64,000 nucleotides of DNA. Source: Orrella dioscoreae. GTDB lineage: Bacteria > Pseudomonadota > Gammaproteobacteria > Burkholderiales > Burkholderiaceae_B. The notes beneath the pieces are model-generated. The model was not told the origin of the DNA and ran no database searches. It saw only the letters and a program-made list of their open reading frames with translations. Positions 27,832-37,444 of the stretch are shown here, in pieces. Each line of letters starts with the position of its first letter. Position 1 is the first letter of the stretch. The stretch spans positions 1,240,001-1,304,000 of the forward strand of contig NZ_LT907988.1 of the NCBI RefSeq assembly GCF_900089455.2. Reading direction: 5' to 3'. A program made the translations under genes and the position numbers.

Positions 27832-29830
27832 GGCTGGCGAGCAGGCGGGTGCGTTCGGCTTCGACACGGGCGACTTCTTCCGCGGGGATGTAGAAGTCAC
27901 GATCCGTGTTGAAGGTGTGATAGATGGCGTAGGCGACCAGGGCGAAGAACGTCACGCCCACGAGCAGCCACATGTGCCAGACCAGGCCGAAACCCATGGC
28001 GATGGAGATGCCCGACAGGATCACGCCAGCCGAGGTGTTCTTGGGCATGTGGATGGGCAGGAAGCCGTCGGTGGGACGCTTGTAGCCCTGCTCCTTCATC
28101 TGGTACCAGGTATCGACTTCATGCACTTGCGGGGTGAAGGCGAAGTTGTAGCTGGGCGGGGGCGAGGACGTCGCCCATTCCAGCGTGCGGCCGTCCCAGG
28201 GGTCGCCCGTCACGTCGCGCAGCTTGTCGCGGCGGATGAAGCTGATGACCAGCTGGTACAGGAAGGCGGCGATACCGATGGCGATGATGAAGGCGCCCAC
28301 GGCGGCGATCTGGAACCAGATCTGCAGCGACATGTCGTCGAAGTGGTTCATGCGGCGGGTGACGCCCATGAAGCCCAGCACGTACAGCGGCATGAAGGCG
28401 ACGTAGAAGCCGATCAGCCAGCACCAGAACGACACCTTGCCCCAGAACGGCTCGAGCCTGTAGCCGAAGGCCTTGGGGAACCAGAACGTGATGCCGGCCA
28501 GCATGCCGAACACCACGCCGCCAATGATCACGTTGTGGAAGTGGGCGATCAGGAACAGGCTGTTGTGCAGCACGAAGTCGGCGGGCGGGACGGCCAGCAT
28601 CACGCCGGTCATGCCGCCGATCACGAAGGTGACCATGAAGCCCAGGGTCCACAGCATCGGCACTTCGAAGTGGATGCGGCCACGGTACATCGTGAACAGC
28701 CAGTTGAAGATCTTCGCGCCCGTGGGGATCGAGATGATCATCGTCGCGATCCCGAAGAACGAGTTCACGCTGGCCCCGGAGCCCATGGTGAAGAAGTGGT
28801 GCAGCCAGACCAGGTAGGACAGCACGGTGATGACGACCGTGGCGTACACCATCGAGGCGTAGCCGAACAGGCGCTTCTTGCAGAACGTGGCCACGACTTC
28901 GGAGAACACGCCGAAGGCGGGCAGCACCAGGATGTAGACCTCGGGATGGCCCCAGATCCAGATCAGGTTCACGTACATCATGACGTTGCCGCCAAGATCG
29001 CTCGTGAAGAAGTTGAAGCCCAGGTAGCGGTCCAGCGTCAGCAGGGCCAGCACGGCGGTCAGGATCGGGAACGAGGCCACGATCAGGACGTTCGAACACA
29101 GCGAGGTCCACGTGAAGATGGGCATCTTCATCATGGTCATGCCGGGCGCGCGCATCTTGACGATGGTGACCAGCAGGTTGATGCCTGACAGGGTCGTGCC
29201 TACCCCCGCGATCTGCAATGACCACAGGTAATAGTCCATCCCGACGTCAGGACTCTGCAGGATGCCCGACAGCGGCGGATAGGCCAGCCAGCCGGTCTTG
29301 GCGAACTCGCCGACGAACAGCGAGATCATGACCAGCACGGCGCCTGCCGTGGTCATCCAGAAGCTGAAATTGTTCAGGAAGGGGAAGGCCACGTCGCGCG
29401 CGCCGATCTGCAGCGGCACGATGTAGTTCATCAGGCCGGTGATCAGCGGCATCGCCACGAAGAAGATCATGATGACGCCGTGCGCCGTGAAGATCTGGTC
29501 GTAGTGATACGGCGGCAGGTAGCCGGCCGAGTCGCCGAAGGCGATGGCCTGCTGGATCCGCATCATGATGGCGTCGGCGAAGCCGCGCAGCAGCATGACC
29601 AGGCCGAGGATGACATACATGATGCCGATCTTCTTGTGATCGATGCTGGTGAACCATTCACGCCAGAGATAGCCCCAGCAACGGAAGTAGGTCAGGCCGC
29701 CGACCATGGCGAGGCCGCCCAGCACGACGGCCGCGAAGGTCGCCGCGAGGATGGGGTCGTGCAGGAAGGGAAACACGTTCCAGTCGAGGCGACCGAAGAC
29801 GAGTTTGGTGAGATCGAATTGTTCAGACAT
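27824..29830 (-). CDS. cyoB: Cytochrome bo3 ubiquinol oxidase subunit I
   Basis: CyoB is the catalytic proton-pumping haem-copper subunit that reduces oxygen to water with electrons from ubiquinol. The 668-residue protein has about 15 helices. The low-spin haem ligand region is [11 protein letters not shown], the CuB/tyrosine cross-link region [14 protein letters not shown], the second CuB histidines [10 protein letters not shown], and the haem ligands [13 protein letters not shown]. The D-channel entry region [20 protein letters not shown] is also intact. It follows cyoA by 30 nt. Confidence 0.98.
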   Translation of the reverse strand: MSEQFDLTKLVFGRLDWNVFPFLHDPILAATFAAVVLGGLAMVGGLTYFRCWGYLWREWFTSIDHKKIGIMYVILGLVMLLRGFADAIMMRIQQAIAFGDSAGYLPPYHYDQIFTAHGVIMIFFVAMPLITGLMNYIVPLQIGARDVAFPFLNNFSFWMTTAGAVLVMISLFVGEFAKTGWLAYPPLSGILQSPDVGMDYYLWSLQIAGVGTTLSGINLLVTIVKMRAPGMTMMKMPIFTWTSLCSNVLIVASFPILTAVLALLTLDRYLGFNFFTSDLGGNVMMYVNLIWIWGHPEVYILVLPAFGVFSEVVATFCKKRLFGYASMVYATVVITVLSYLVWLHHFFTMGSGASVNSFFGIATMIISIPTGAKIFNWLFTMYRGRIHFEVPMLWTLGFMVTFVIGGMTGVMLAVPPADFVLHNSLFLIAHFHNVIIGGVVFGMLAGITFWFPKAFGYRLEPFWGKVSFWCWLIGFYVAFMPLYVLGFMGVTRRMNHFDDMSLQIWFQIAAVGAFIIAIGIAAFLYQLVISFIRRDKLRDVTGDPWDGRTLEWATSSPPPSYNFAFTPQVHEVDTWYQMKEQGYKRPTDGFLPIHMPKNTSAGVILSGISIAMGFGLVWHMWLLVGVTFFALVAYAIYHTFNTDRDFYIPAEEVARVEAERTRLLASHV

Positions 29831-29860
29831 CGTTGGTACCGTAGCGGACGGGGCGCAGCG

Positions 29861-30940
29861 TCACAGCGTCTGCGTGACGGGGGCCACGGGGGCCGCCGAC
29901 GAGACGAATGCGGGGTCTTCGGGGGAGCACATCGCGCCGACATAAGTGCGGACGTGCGCGTGGCTCAGGCCGAGCTTCTCGCGGGTGCTGGCATCGAGCG
30001 AGGTCATGTTGTACAGACCGGGCAGGCCCAGGCCGCCCTGCGCGTCGATGGCCATCATTTCATTCATGCACATGCGGTTGGCTTCGACGCAACGGTTCAG
30101 GATCGCGTTGAAGAGGTTGGCAGGCACGTTGGCGAAGTAGCGCACGGGTTCGCGTTCGCTGGGCTGTTCCAGCTTCAGGTAGTCGGCGCGCTCGAGCGGG
30201 GCGCCTTCGGCGCGGACCTTGTTGATCCAGCTGTCGAATTCACCTTGTTCCATTCCGTGGAACTTGAAGCGCATGCCCGAGAAGCCCGCGCCGCTGTAGT
30301 TCGCCGAGAAGCCGTCGAAGGTGCCCGGCTTGTTGATGATGGCGTGCAGCGTCGTCTGCATGCCCGGCATGGCGTAGATCTGGCCGGCCAGCGCGGGGAT
30401 GAAGAAGGAGTTCATCATGGTCGACGACGTGATCCGGAAACGGACCGGACGATCGACCGGGGCGGCGAACTCGTTGAGCGAGGCCACGCCTTGCTCGGGA
30501 TAGAAGAACAGCCACTTCCAGTCCAGCGCCACCACTTCGATGACCATGGGCTCGACGTCTTTCTCGACCGAGCGGGCCGCGTCGATGCGGTCCAGCGGGC
30601 GATAGGGGTCGAGTTTGTGGGTGCTGACCCAGGTCAACGCGCCCAGCGCGATGATGATGAGCAGGGGGACGGACCAGATGATCAGTTCCAGCAACGTGGA
30701 ATGATGCCATTCGGGATCGTAGGTGGCTTCGGTGTTGCTGGCGCGGTACCGCCAGGCAAACCAGAAGATCAGCACGATCACTGGTACGATGACCAGCAGC
30801 ATCAGCAGGGTGGAGTAGATGATCAGGTCGCGCTGCTGTACGGCGATATCGCCCGAGGGCGAGAGCGAGACGGCACTGCAGCCTGACAACAGGATGACCG
30901 AAAGCAGGGTCAATCCGCGCGGGAGCTTGGAAAAGGACAT
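29861..30940 (-). CDS. cyoA: Cytochrome bo3 ubiquinol oxidase subunit II
   Basis: CyoA is the quinol-oxidase type subunit II: a lipoprotein with two transmembrane helices and a periplasmic cupredoxin domain lacking the CuA site. The 359-residue precursor has lipobox LSGC near residue 21, helices at about 40-60 and 84-104, ALDWKWLFFYPEQGVA, and the HGMEQGEFDSWI segment. The C terminus is longer than in E. coli. The ATG at 30940 is preferred; the frame is open to 30976. It is the first gene of the cyoABCD-SURF1-regB-regA unit, transcribed from the 162-nt region shared with the MHS transporter gene. Confidence 0.97.
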   Translation of the reverse strand: MSFSKLPRGLTLLSVILLSGCSAVSLSPSGDIAVQQRDLIIYSTLLMLLVIVPVIVLIFWFAWRYRASNTEATYDPEWHHSTLLELIIWSVPLLIIIALGALTWVSTHKLDPYRPLDRIDAARSVEKDVEPMVIEVVALDWKWLFFYPEQGVASLNEFAAPVDRPVRFRITSSTMMNSFFIPALAGQIYAMPGMQTTLHAIINKPGTFDGFSANYSGAGFSGMRFKFHGMEQGEFDSWINKVRAEGAPLERADYLKLEQPSEREPVRYFANVPANLFNAILNRCVEANRMCMNEMMAIDAQGGLGLPGLYNMTSLDASTREKLGLSHAHVRTYVGAMCSPEDPAFVSSAAPVAPVTQTL

Positions 30941-31017
30941 GGCCGTTAGGTAAAGTGGAAGCGTAGCCGGGGGCACAACCTAAAAAATTTACGCTGAAAT
31001 GTTGCGTCGCGGGAATT

Positions 31018-31030
31018 GGACATTTTGTCC
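31018..31030. promoter_or_regulatory. Perfect palindrome in the cyoA upstream region
   Basis: GGACA-TTT-TGTCC is a perfect 13-bp inverted repeat, 78 nt upstream of the cyoA start and 73 nt upstream of the divergent transporter start. It may be an operator; I do not recognise the factor. Confidence 0.35.
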
Positions 31031-31102
31031 TATGGCGGATTCGCGCCAGGAGTGCGATCCTACGAGGCTGCCCCGAAAATACCCGGAATCACCGAGCTAG
31101 CG

Positions 31103-32443
31103 ATGTCAAGCACCACTCACGCCCAAGAGCCCAATTCGCGCACCGCGGAACGCGATCTGCGCAAACTCCATGCCGAGCATGACGCCAAGGTCGCGCCCGG
31201 CGAGATCGCCATCGGCGTCGTCATCGGCCGCGCCTCGGAGTACTTCGACTTCTTCGTCTTCGGCCTCGCCGCGGTCCTGGTCTTCCCGGCGGTGTTCTTC
31301 CCGTTCGCCGGCCCGCTGCAAGGCCTACTGTACTCCTTCGTCATCTTTTCGTTCGCGTTCATCGCGCGTCCTTTCGGCACCGCGTTGTTCATGGCCATCC
31401 AGCGTCGCTGGGGCCGCAGCGTCAAGCTGACCGCCGCGCTCTTCCTGCTGGGCACCGCCACGGCCGGCATGGCATTTCTGCCCGGGTACAACACGCTGGG
31501 CCTTGCTGCCTGCGTGCTGCTGGCCATTTTCCGCACCCTGCAAGGCGTGGCCTTCGGCGGCTCGTGGGACGGCCTGCCCTCGCTGCTGTCGCTGAATGCT
31601 CCCAAGAACCGCCGCGGCTGGTACGCCATGCTGGGCCAGCTGGGCGCGCCCATCGGCTTCCTGATCGCCAGCGCCCTGTTCCTGTACCTCCACGCCAGCC
31701 TCTCCAACGAGGACTTCCTGGCCTGGGGCTGGCGCTATCCCTTCTTCGTGGCCTTCGCCATCAACGTCGTGGCGCTGTTCGCCCGTCTGCGCCTGGTGGT
31801 GACCCACGAGTACACCAAGCTGCTGGAAGAGGGCAAGCTGAACCCCATCGGCACCGTCGAGATGATGCGTGCCCAGGGGTACAACATCTTCCTGGGCGCC
31901 TTCGCCGCGCTGGCCAGCTATGCGCTGTTCCACCTCGTCACCATTTTCCCGCTGTCGTGGATCAAGCTGACCTCGGGCCAGGACATCAACGGCGTGCTGT
32001 GGGTGCAGGTGCTGGGCGCAGGCGTTGCCATCATCGGCACGCTGGTGTCGGGTTACCTGGCTGACCGCATCGGCCGCCGCAACCTGCTGGGCGGTTCGGC
32101 CGTGCTGATCGCGCTGTTCGCGTTCGCCGCGCCGTCGCTGCTGAATGGCGGCCCCACCGGCCAGGACGCCTTCATCCTGATCGGCTTCGCGCTGCTGGGC
32201 CTGTCCTACGGCCAGGCCGCGGGCACCGTCACCTCGAACTTCAGCGCGCACTACCGCTATACCGGCGCCGCGCTGACCTCCGACTTCGCCTGGCTCTTCG
32301 GCGCGGCTTTCGCCCCGCTGGTCGTGCTGCACCTGTCGGCCAACTACGGCCTGACCTACGTCAGCGCCTACCTGCTGTCCGGCGCGGCTTGCACGCTGAT
32401 CGCCCTGCGCATCAACAAGCGCCTGGAATCCGCCAACCGCTAA
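31103..32443 (+). CDS. MFS transporter, metabolite:proton symporter (MHS) family
   Basis: A 446-residue, 12-helix inner-membrane symporter of the ProP/KgtP-like MHS branch. IAIGVVIGRASEYFDFFVFGLAA in helix 1, FIARPFGTALF after helix 2, and the GGSWDGLPSLLSLNAPKNRRGWYAMLGQLGAPIGF stretch are typical. The start at 31103 is taken because the conserved part follows it; the frame is open to 31016. The substrate is unknown, as neighbours give no pathway. It is divergent from cyoA and closed by a strong terminator. Confidence 0.85.
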   Translation: MSSTTHAQEPNSRTAERDLRKLHAEHDAKVAPGEIAIGVVIGRASEYFDFFVFGLAAVLVFPAVFFPFAGPLQGLLYSFVIFSFAFIARPFGTALFMAIQRRWGRSVKLTAALFLLGTATAGMAFLPGYNTLGLAACVLLAIFRTLQGVAFGGSWDGLPSLLSLNAPKNRRGWYAMLGQLGAPIGFLIASALFLYLHASLSNEDFLAWGWRYPFFVAFAINVVALFARLRLVVTHEYTKLLEEGKLNPIGTVEMMRAQGYNIFLGAFAALASYALFHLVTIFPLSWIKLTSGQDINGVLWVQVLGAGVAIIGTLVSGYLADRIGRRNLLGGSAVLIALFAFAAPSLLNGGPTGQDAFILIGFALLGLSYGQAAGTVTSNFSAHYRYTGAALTSDFAWLFGAAFAPLVVLHLSANYGLTYVSAYLLSGAACTLIALRINKRLESANR

Positions 32444-32467
32444 TCTTCGGTTACGCCTTCCAGACGG

Positions 32468-32502
32468 CAGAACGGCCCGCGCCAAGCGGGCCGTTCTGTT
32501 TT
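32468..32502 (+). terminator. Terminator after MHS transporter
   Basis: A 13-bp perfect stem (32468-32480 with 32486-32498), 5-nt loop GCCAA and TTTT. Confidence 0.88.
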
Positions 32503-32642
32503 CCGGCACGGTTTGACGCATGCGGCACATTTGGTGGCGGATGCCTTGCGTCTCGTAGTCAACGCTTGCCAAAGCCTGCTGCAAGCGGTTTGCCACCCCA
32601 CCAGAATGGACGGGGTAGCAACCCAGACATCAGGAGACGGGC

Positions 32643-33641
32643 ATGAGCACCCAGGACAGGAACGTGGGGCAGGCAATCGCCGCGACCGTCGGCAAGCACC
32701 AGGACATCCAGGCGGAGCAGGATCGCAAGGACCGGCAGGCGGCGCATACCGGGCAGGGCAAGTCTCCCGCGCCCGGCCCGCAGCGTGATGAGCCTGCGCC
32801 GCCGCTGCCGGCGCAGCACCAGACGAAACCGGGGCACGAGGCCGCGCTGGATCCCGCGCCGCGCTATGCTGCGCCCCACTATCGCGGCAGCGGCAAACTG
32901 CAGAACCGGGTCGCGCTCATCACGGGCGGGGATTCCGGCATCGGCCGCGCGGTGGCGGTCCTGTATGCGCGCGAAGGCGCGGATGTCGCCATCGTCTATC
33001 TCAGCGAACACGAGGATGCGCGGGTGACGCAGGCGGAGGTCGAGCGGGAAGGGCGGCGCTGCCTGCTCATTCCCGGCGACGTGAAGGACGCCGCGTTCTG
33101 CCGCATGGCTGCGCAGCGCACGGTCACGACCTTCGGCAGCCTGGACATCCTGGTGAACAATGCGGCCTTCCAGGAGCATTCCCATGCGATCGAAGACCTG
33201 ACGGACGCACGCTGGGAGGAAACCTTCCGGGTCAATATCCACGGTTACTTCCACATGGCGAAGGCGGCCTTGCCGCACATGGAGCGGCATGGCTGCATCA
33301 TCAATACCGGATCGGTGGTGGGGCTGCGCGGCAGCAAGGAACTGCTGGACTATGCGTCCACCAAGGGTGCCATCCATGCCTTCACCAAGGCGCTGGCCAG
33401 CCAGTTGATCGGGCGCGGCATCCGTGTGAACGCGGTGGCGCCCGGCCCGGTATGGACGCCGTTGAACCCCGCGGATCGTCCCGCCGAGGAGATCCCGGAC
33501 TTCGGCAAGGGCACCGACATGGGCAGGGTGGCGCAGCCCGAAGAGCTCTCGCCGGCCTATGTCTTCCTGGCCGCGCCGGCATGCAGCAGCTATATCACCG
33601 GCATCGTGCTGCCGGTGACGGGGTCCGTGGGGGCGATCTGA
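32643..33641 (+). CDS. SDR family oxidoreductase, general-stress type
   Basis: A 332-residue short-chain dehydrogenase with an extended polar N terminus of about 85 residues rich in Gln, His, Lys and Pro. The Rossmann fold follows: cofactor motif TGGDSGIGRA (about 94-103), LVNNAAF, the catalytic triad Ser (NTGSVVGL), Tyr and Lys (YASTKGA). The layout matches the YhdG/GS39-like stress SDRs found in many bacteria; their substrate is not known. A good AGGAG (32632-32636) lies 6 nt before the ATG. It stands alone, with a convergent TSUP gene after it. Confidence 0.9.
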   Translation: MSTQDRNVGQAIAATVGKHQDIQAEQDRKDRQAAHTGQGKSPAPGPQRDEPAPPLPAQHQTKPGHEAALDPAPRYAAPHYRGSGKLQNRVALITGGDSGIGRAVAVLYAREGADVAIVYLSEHEDARVTQAEVEREGRRCLLIPGDVKDAAFCRMAAQRTVTTFGSLDILVNNAAFQEHSHAIEDLTDARWEETFRVNIHGYFHMAKAALPHMERHGCIINTGSVVGLRGSKELLDYASTKGAIHAFTKALASQLIGRGIRVNAVAPGPVWTPLNPADRPAEEIPDFGKGTDMGRVAQPEELSPAYVFLAAPACSSYITGIVLPVTGSVGAI

Positions 33642-33651
33642 TCCGGCGGCC

Positions 33652-34425
33652 TCAACGCGCCAGCAGTTCGTACACGATCATGTGCGTGCCCAGCAGGATC
33701 AAGCTGATGAGAAAGCACTTGCGGAACACCGCGGGCGACAGGCGCTTGCGCAGCGCGGTGCCCAATTGCATGCCGACCAGGGCGGGCAGCAGCATCACGA
33801 AGGACAGGCCCAGCGCCGACACCGGATAGCGCCCGTTGAAATACAGGCCCAGCGCCAGCGCGATCGTGGAGACGGTGAAGGAGATGCCCATGGCCTGGAT
33901 CAACTCGTCGCGCTCCAGGCCGAGAGCCTGCAGGAAGGGCACGGCAGGAATCACGAAGACGCCCGTGGCGGCGGTGATGACGCCGGTGACGGCGCCGATC
34001 AGAGGACCCATCCAGCCTTCATCCTTGGCGCGCACGGTCATCTTGGCCCCGCTCAGGCCCCAGGCGGCGTAGGCGATGAGCGCGGCGCCCAGCGACAGCG
34101 TGGCCCAGGCGCCGGCGGGCGCCCCCAGCGCCAGCGAGCCGGCAATCGTGCCGGCCAGCACGCCTGCCTGCATGGGCGCCAGGCGCTTCAGCAGCGGGCC
34201 CAGGGTGTGCCAGGGACGGATCTGCCAGATGTTGGTGATGAGGGAGGGGATGATGAGCAGCGCGGCGGCTTGCGCGGGCGTCATCATCAGCGCCAGCAGC
34301 GCCATTGCGATGGTGGGCAGCCCCAGTCCCACTACGCCCTTGACCAGGCCGGCCAGGACGAAGATGGCGCCGGCCAGGGCGGGAAGCAGGAGTGGCGAGG
34401 CGGACAACAGGTCGGGAGCAAGCAT
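33652..34425 (-). CDS. TauE/SafE (TSUP) family permease
   Basis: A 257-residue integral membrane protein with about eight helices. The motifs VLAGLVKGVVGLGLPTIAMALL near the N terminus and TGVITAATGVFVIPAVPFLQALGLERDELIQAMG in the middle are the TSUP family repeats. Members export or import sulfur or carbon anions such as sulfite, sulfoacetate or formate; no neighbour points to a substrate. It is convergent with the SDR gene (10 nt between stops) and divergent from DUF3079. Confidence 0.88.
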   Translation of the reverse strand: MLAPDLLSASPLLLPALAGAIFVLAGLVKGVVGLGLPTIAMALLALMMTPAQAAALLIIPSLITNIWQIRPWHTLGPLLKRLAPMQAGVLAGTIAGSLALGAPAGAWATLSLGAALIAYAAWGLSGAKMTVRAKDEGWMGPLIGAVTGVITAATGVFVIPAVPFLQALGLERDELIQAMGISFTVSTIALALGLYFNGRYPVSALGLSFVMLLPALVGMQLGTALRKRLSPAVFRKCFLISLILLGTHMIVYELLAR

Positions 34426-34647
34426 GACGGCGGCGCGGCGGGCCAGGAAGGAATCAGCAGGTCCCGATTCTGAGCGCTTGGTTCAAGCCTGAAAATTCGG
34501 AAATCCCTGGCGTATCCTCAGGAAGAACCTGAAATCATGGGCGGCCAGGCCGCTTGAGCCATGCCTTGCCCTGAATCAATATCCTGCACGGATGGCAGGC
34601 GTATCTTGAAAGTCAAGCTGGGCATGACAGTAAGGACGCAGTCAACC

Positions 34648-34860
34648 GTGGGCAAGAAATTCCCCCTCAATCCCAAGTTCCCCGAGCGCATCTGCTGGGG
34701 CTGTGACCGCTATTGCCCGACGGGCGACATGGCTTGCGGCAATGGGTCGGGGCGCACCCAGCACCCTTCGGAGGTGCTGGGGGAGGATTGGTATCTGGTG
34801 GGGGATTGGGGGATGGAGGAGAGCGAGGGCAAGCCTGCAGCGGAGGATATCGGGCCTTAG
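34648..34860 (+). CDS. DUF3079 family small cysteine-rich protein
   Basis: A 70-residue protein whose first half is a near-exact DUF3079 signature: KKFPLNPKFPERICWGCD, then CPTGDMACGNGSGRTQHPSEVLG. Four cysteines (CxxC plus two more) suggest a zinc or iron-sulfur site; the function is unknown. The family normally begins just before KKFP, which favours the GTG at 34648 with AAGGA about 11 nt upstream. ATG 34624 in the same frame is an alternative. The C-terminal 25 residues are acidic and not conserved. Confidence 0.78.
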   Translation: MGKKFPLNPKFPERICWGCDRYCPTGDMACGNGSGRTQHPSEVLGEDWYLVGDWGMEESEGKPAAEDIGP

Positions 34861-34899
34861 CAACAAATGCTTCGCGTGGGCAGAGGTATTGTGAACATC

Positions 34900-36147
34900 C
34901 TAGTTCATTTCCGAAATACCCCAGGGCCGGATATTCCGCGACGACCCCTCCCAACGGATCTGCTCCACCTTCCACCTATCCGAAGGCAGTTTGACCAGTG
35001 TCACGGAAAGATCCGGCGCATCGGGCGTTCGCAGCACGGTGGTGGCCCGTTTGCCGTCGACCTTGGCCGGTTCGGCCTGGGTGGCCGCGGTGATGGCAAA
35101 GGGCAGTTTCTTCAGCACCGCCGCGCCGACCAGCAGGGTGTCGAACTGGCGGGCGTTGTCGAAGTTGTATTCATTGGTGGGCGCCACGCCGCGGGCGATG
35201 TCCTCGCGGCTGCGCTCGGTTTTCTTCGCCAGCGGGGACAGGTCCAGGTCGTTCAGCGTGAATCCCGGAATCAGCTGTTCCATGCGCAGCGCGCCGATGG
35301 CCGCCATGGCATCCCATTCCGCGCCAGGCGACAGCAGGTGATAGCTGGCGAAGTAATCCCCGTGCGACCAGGCATGCATGAAGGCCTGCACCGTGGTGTC
35401 CGGCGAGGACATGTCCAGCGCGTCGTAGAAGGTGCGCGGCGTGCCGGCGGGCGCCGCGGCAGGCTTGAGCGAGGAGGCGCCCTGGGCCTGTCCGGACTCG
35501 CCATCCCAGGGATGGGCGGCGATGGATGCGCCGGGCCAGCGCACCTGGTCCACTTTCCAGCGGCCGGAGGGCTGGCGCAGCAGCGACATCGTCAGCGTCT
35601 CGGCCTTGGGGGTCTTCAGCGTCACGGTGGCCTGCGTGTCATCGGCCTTGCCGACCTCGACCAGCGTCTCGCTGGTGAGGACGAAGGGCAGCTTGCCGCG
35701 CTGGGCGGCACCCAGCATCAGCGCGTCGAAACGGCGGGTGGGATCGAAATCGACTTCCGAAATGGGGGCGGCATCGTCATGGGAGGCCTCGGCGCCCTGG
35801 GCGGGACGCTGGTAGACCGGCGACACCTTGTGGTCGGACTCATCGAAGCCCGGCACCAGACGTTGCGGCGTGTAGTCATCGATGGCGCGCGACGCATCCC
35901 ATTCGCCCTGCGGCGACAGCAGCAGGTGCACCGCCATGAAATCCTGGGCGACCCAGGCCTGCACGAAGCGTGTCGCGCTGGCCTGCGGAGATGACATGTC
36001 CAGCGATTCGTAATACGTGCGCGCCACGGGGGGCGTGGTGCTGGTGGGCGCGGGGGCGTCGGTGGCGCCGGCAGGCGCGAACCAGGTGGAGACGGCGAGG
36101 GTGAGCAGGGCGAGCAGCCCGGCGGGGCGCGAACGTAGCAGGGACAT
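34900..36147 (-). CDS. Secreted protein with two tandem copies of an unknown domain
   Basis: A 415-residue protein with an N-terminal signal peptide (hydrophobic stretch 9-24, likely cleavage near AGATDA at about 29). It consists of two homologous domains, about residues 44-214 and 238-409. Corresponding landmarks are YYESLDMSSP / FYDALDMSSP, LLLSPQGEWDA / HLLSPGAEWDA, RLVPGF / QLIPGF, GKLPFVLTSET / KKLPFAITAAT and GRWKVDQVRWPG / DRWKVEQIRWEG. A Pro/Ala linker joins them. The pattern is like NTF2-type or DUF4440-like periplasmic domains, but I do not recognise the family. ATG 36147 is chosen because the signal peptide follows it. Confidence 0.75.
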   Translation of the reverse strand: MSLLRSRPAGLLALLTLAVSTWFAPAGATDAPAPTSTTPPVARTYYESLDMSSPQASATRFVQAWVAQDFMAVHLLLSPQGEWDASRAIDDYTPQRLVPGFDESDHKVSPVYQRPAQGAEASHDDAAPISEVDFDPTRRFDALMLGAAQRGKLPFVLTSETLVEVGKADDTQATVTLKTPKAETLTMSLLRQPSGRWKVDQVRWPGASIAAHPWDGESGQAQGASSLKPAAAPAGTPRTFYDALDMSSPDTTVQAFMHAWSHGDYFASYHLLSPGAEWDAMAAIGALRMEQLIPGFTLNDLDLSPLAKKTERSREDIARGVAPTNEYNFDNARQFDTLLVGAAVLKKLPFAITAATQAEPAKVDGKRATTVLRTPDAPDLSVTLVKLPSDRWKVEQIRWEGSSRNIRPWGISEMN

Positions 36148-36307
36148 GGCGAAAGATGAGCGTCGGAAGCCGACCGATGATAGCAACCGGCGGGTGCCCC
36201 GACGCTGGCTGCCGGCGCCGAATTTGAATCCGGATGTCACACGCGATGGATCGCGGCCGGCTGCTGCCGGCCACGGCGGTCTGCATCCGTGCCGCGCAGT
36301 GGGCGCC

Positions 36308-37237
36308 CTACAGCGTCCCTCGCGGCCGCTGCGCCCAGGGTTCCCGCGCCAGCTTGTCGGCCAGGTAGTCGATCAGCGCCCGCACCCGGGCAGGCTTGCC
36401 GCGTCCCGGCGGCGTGATCAGGTGCAGCGCCAGCGGCTCCACGCTCCAGTCTTCCATCACCGTCTGTAGCGCGCCCGATTCCAGGTCCTTCCAGCACAGG
36501 AAGTCCGGTTGCAGCGCCAGGCCCAAGCCTGCCATCAGCGCGGGGGCCAGCGCCTCGGCATTGTTGATCTGCAGGGGCACGGTGGGGGAGTGCGTGTATT
36601 CGCCTTCCGTCTTGTGCGTGAAACGCCAGTTCGTGCCGCTGCGCGAATAGGTATAGAGCAGGGCGCGGTGCCCGGCCAGGTCGCGCGGATGCCGCGGACG
36701 GCCGTGGCGCGCGAAATAGCCGGGCGTGCCCACCAGGCGGATCTGCACCTCGCAGAGCTGCCGGGCCAGCAGGCTGGAATCGACCAGCTTCGAGACGCGC
36801 AGGGCCAGGTCATAGCCGTCGTTGACCAGGTCGTTCAGCTTGTCATCGAAATGCACGTCCAGCTGCACGTCGGGGTGGAGCCGCATGAATTCAGGGAATA
36901 GCGGCGCCAGTCGGGGAATGCCGAAAGACATGGGGGCGGCCAGGCGTATTGGCCCGCGCAGGCTGCGCGAGAGTTCCGCCATGTCGGCCTCCACCGCACG
37001 GCCTTCTTCCAGGATGCGGGCGGCCCGCGCCAGCGCCGCCTGGCCGCTCTCGGTCAGCGACATGCTGCGCGACGTGCGGTGGAACAGCACGGTCTGCATG
37101 CTGGCCTCCAGGCGGCTGATGGCCTTGGAAACCGTGGCCTGGGACAGCGAGAACTCGGCCGCGGCGCGGGCAAACGAGCCCAGCTCAGCGACCTTCGCGA
37201 AGATGGCCCAGGCTTCCAGGTCCGGCATTTTTTTCAT
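36308..37237 (-). CDS. LysR-family transcriptional regulator
   Basis: A 309-residue LTTR with N-terminal helix-turn-helix (SFARAAAEFSLSQATVSKAISRLEA, about 20-44) and a two-lobed effector-binding domain. The RTSRSMSLTESG and FPEFMRLHPDVQLDV segments are typical of the CrgA/AaeR-like branch. The ATG at 37237 gives a standard N terminus; the frame extends to 37327. It is divergent from the YcaC-like hydrolase gene and likely controls the 37.4-42.1 kb cluster. A 7-9-7 inverted repeat in the 207-nt gap could be its operator. Confidence 0.9.
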   Translation of the reverse strand: MKKMPDLEAWAIFAKVAELGSFARAAAEFSLSQATVSKAISRLEASMQTVLFHRTSRSMSLTESGQAALARAARILEEGRAVEADMAELSRSLRGPIRLAAPMSFGIPRLAPLFPEFMRLHPDVQLDVHFDDKLNDLVNDGYDLALRVSKLVDSSLLARQLCEVQIRLVGTPGYFARHGRPRHPRDLAGHRALLYTYSRSGTNWRFTHKTEGEYTHSPTVPLQINNAEALAPALMAGLGLALQPDFLCWKDLESGALQTVMEDWSVEPLALHLITPPGRGKPARVRALIDYLADKLAREPWAQRPRGTL

Positions 37238-37310
37238 GGGGATTGCCTTTTTACATGAGTCGCGGAGAGAGACAGCAATACCACTGAAACGGCGCCGCCA
37301 GCATCCAAGA

Positions 37311-37333
37311 AATGGAAAAGATGCCATTCCATT
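37311..37333. promoter_or_regulatory. Inverted repeat, candidate LysR-type operator
   Basis: AATGGAA and TTCCATT form perfect 7-bp arms with a 9-nt spacer, in the divergent region between the LysR gene and the hydrolase gene. Position fits autoregulation plus activation of the cluster; binding is inferred. Confidence 0.5.
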
Positions 37334-37444
37334 CAGCTACTTATCAGCGGCCTGGCGGAAACCTACACTGCAGCTGGCCTGACCATTTCGCGCCATGCAG
37401 GCCGGTGGACGGGCTTCATCCCAAGACTTCCCGGAGCCTCTTCC

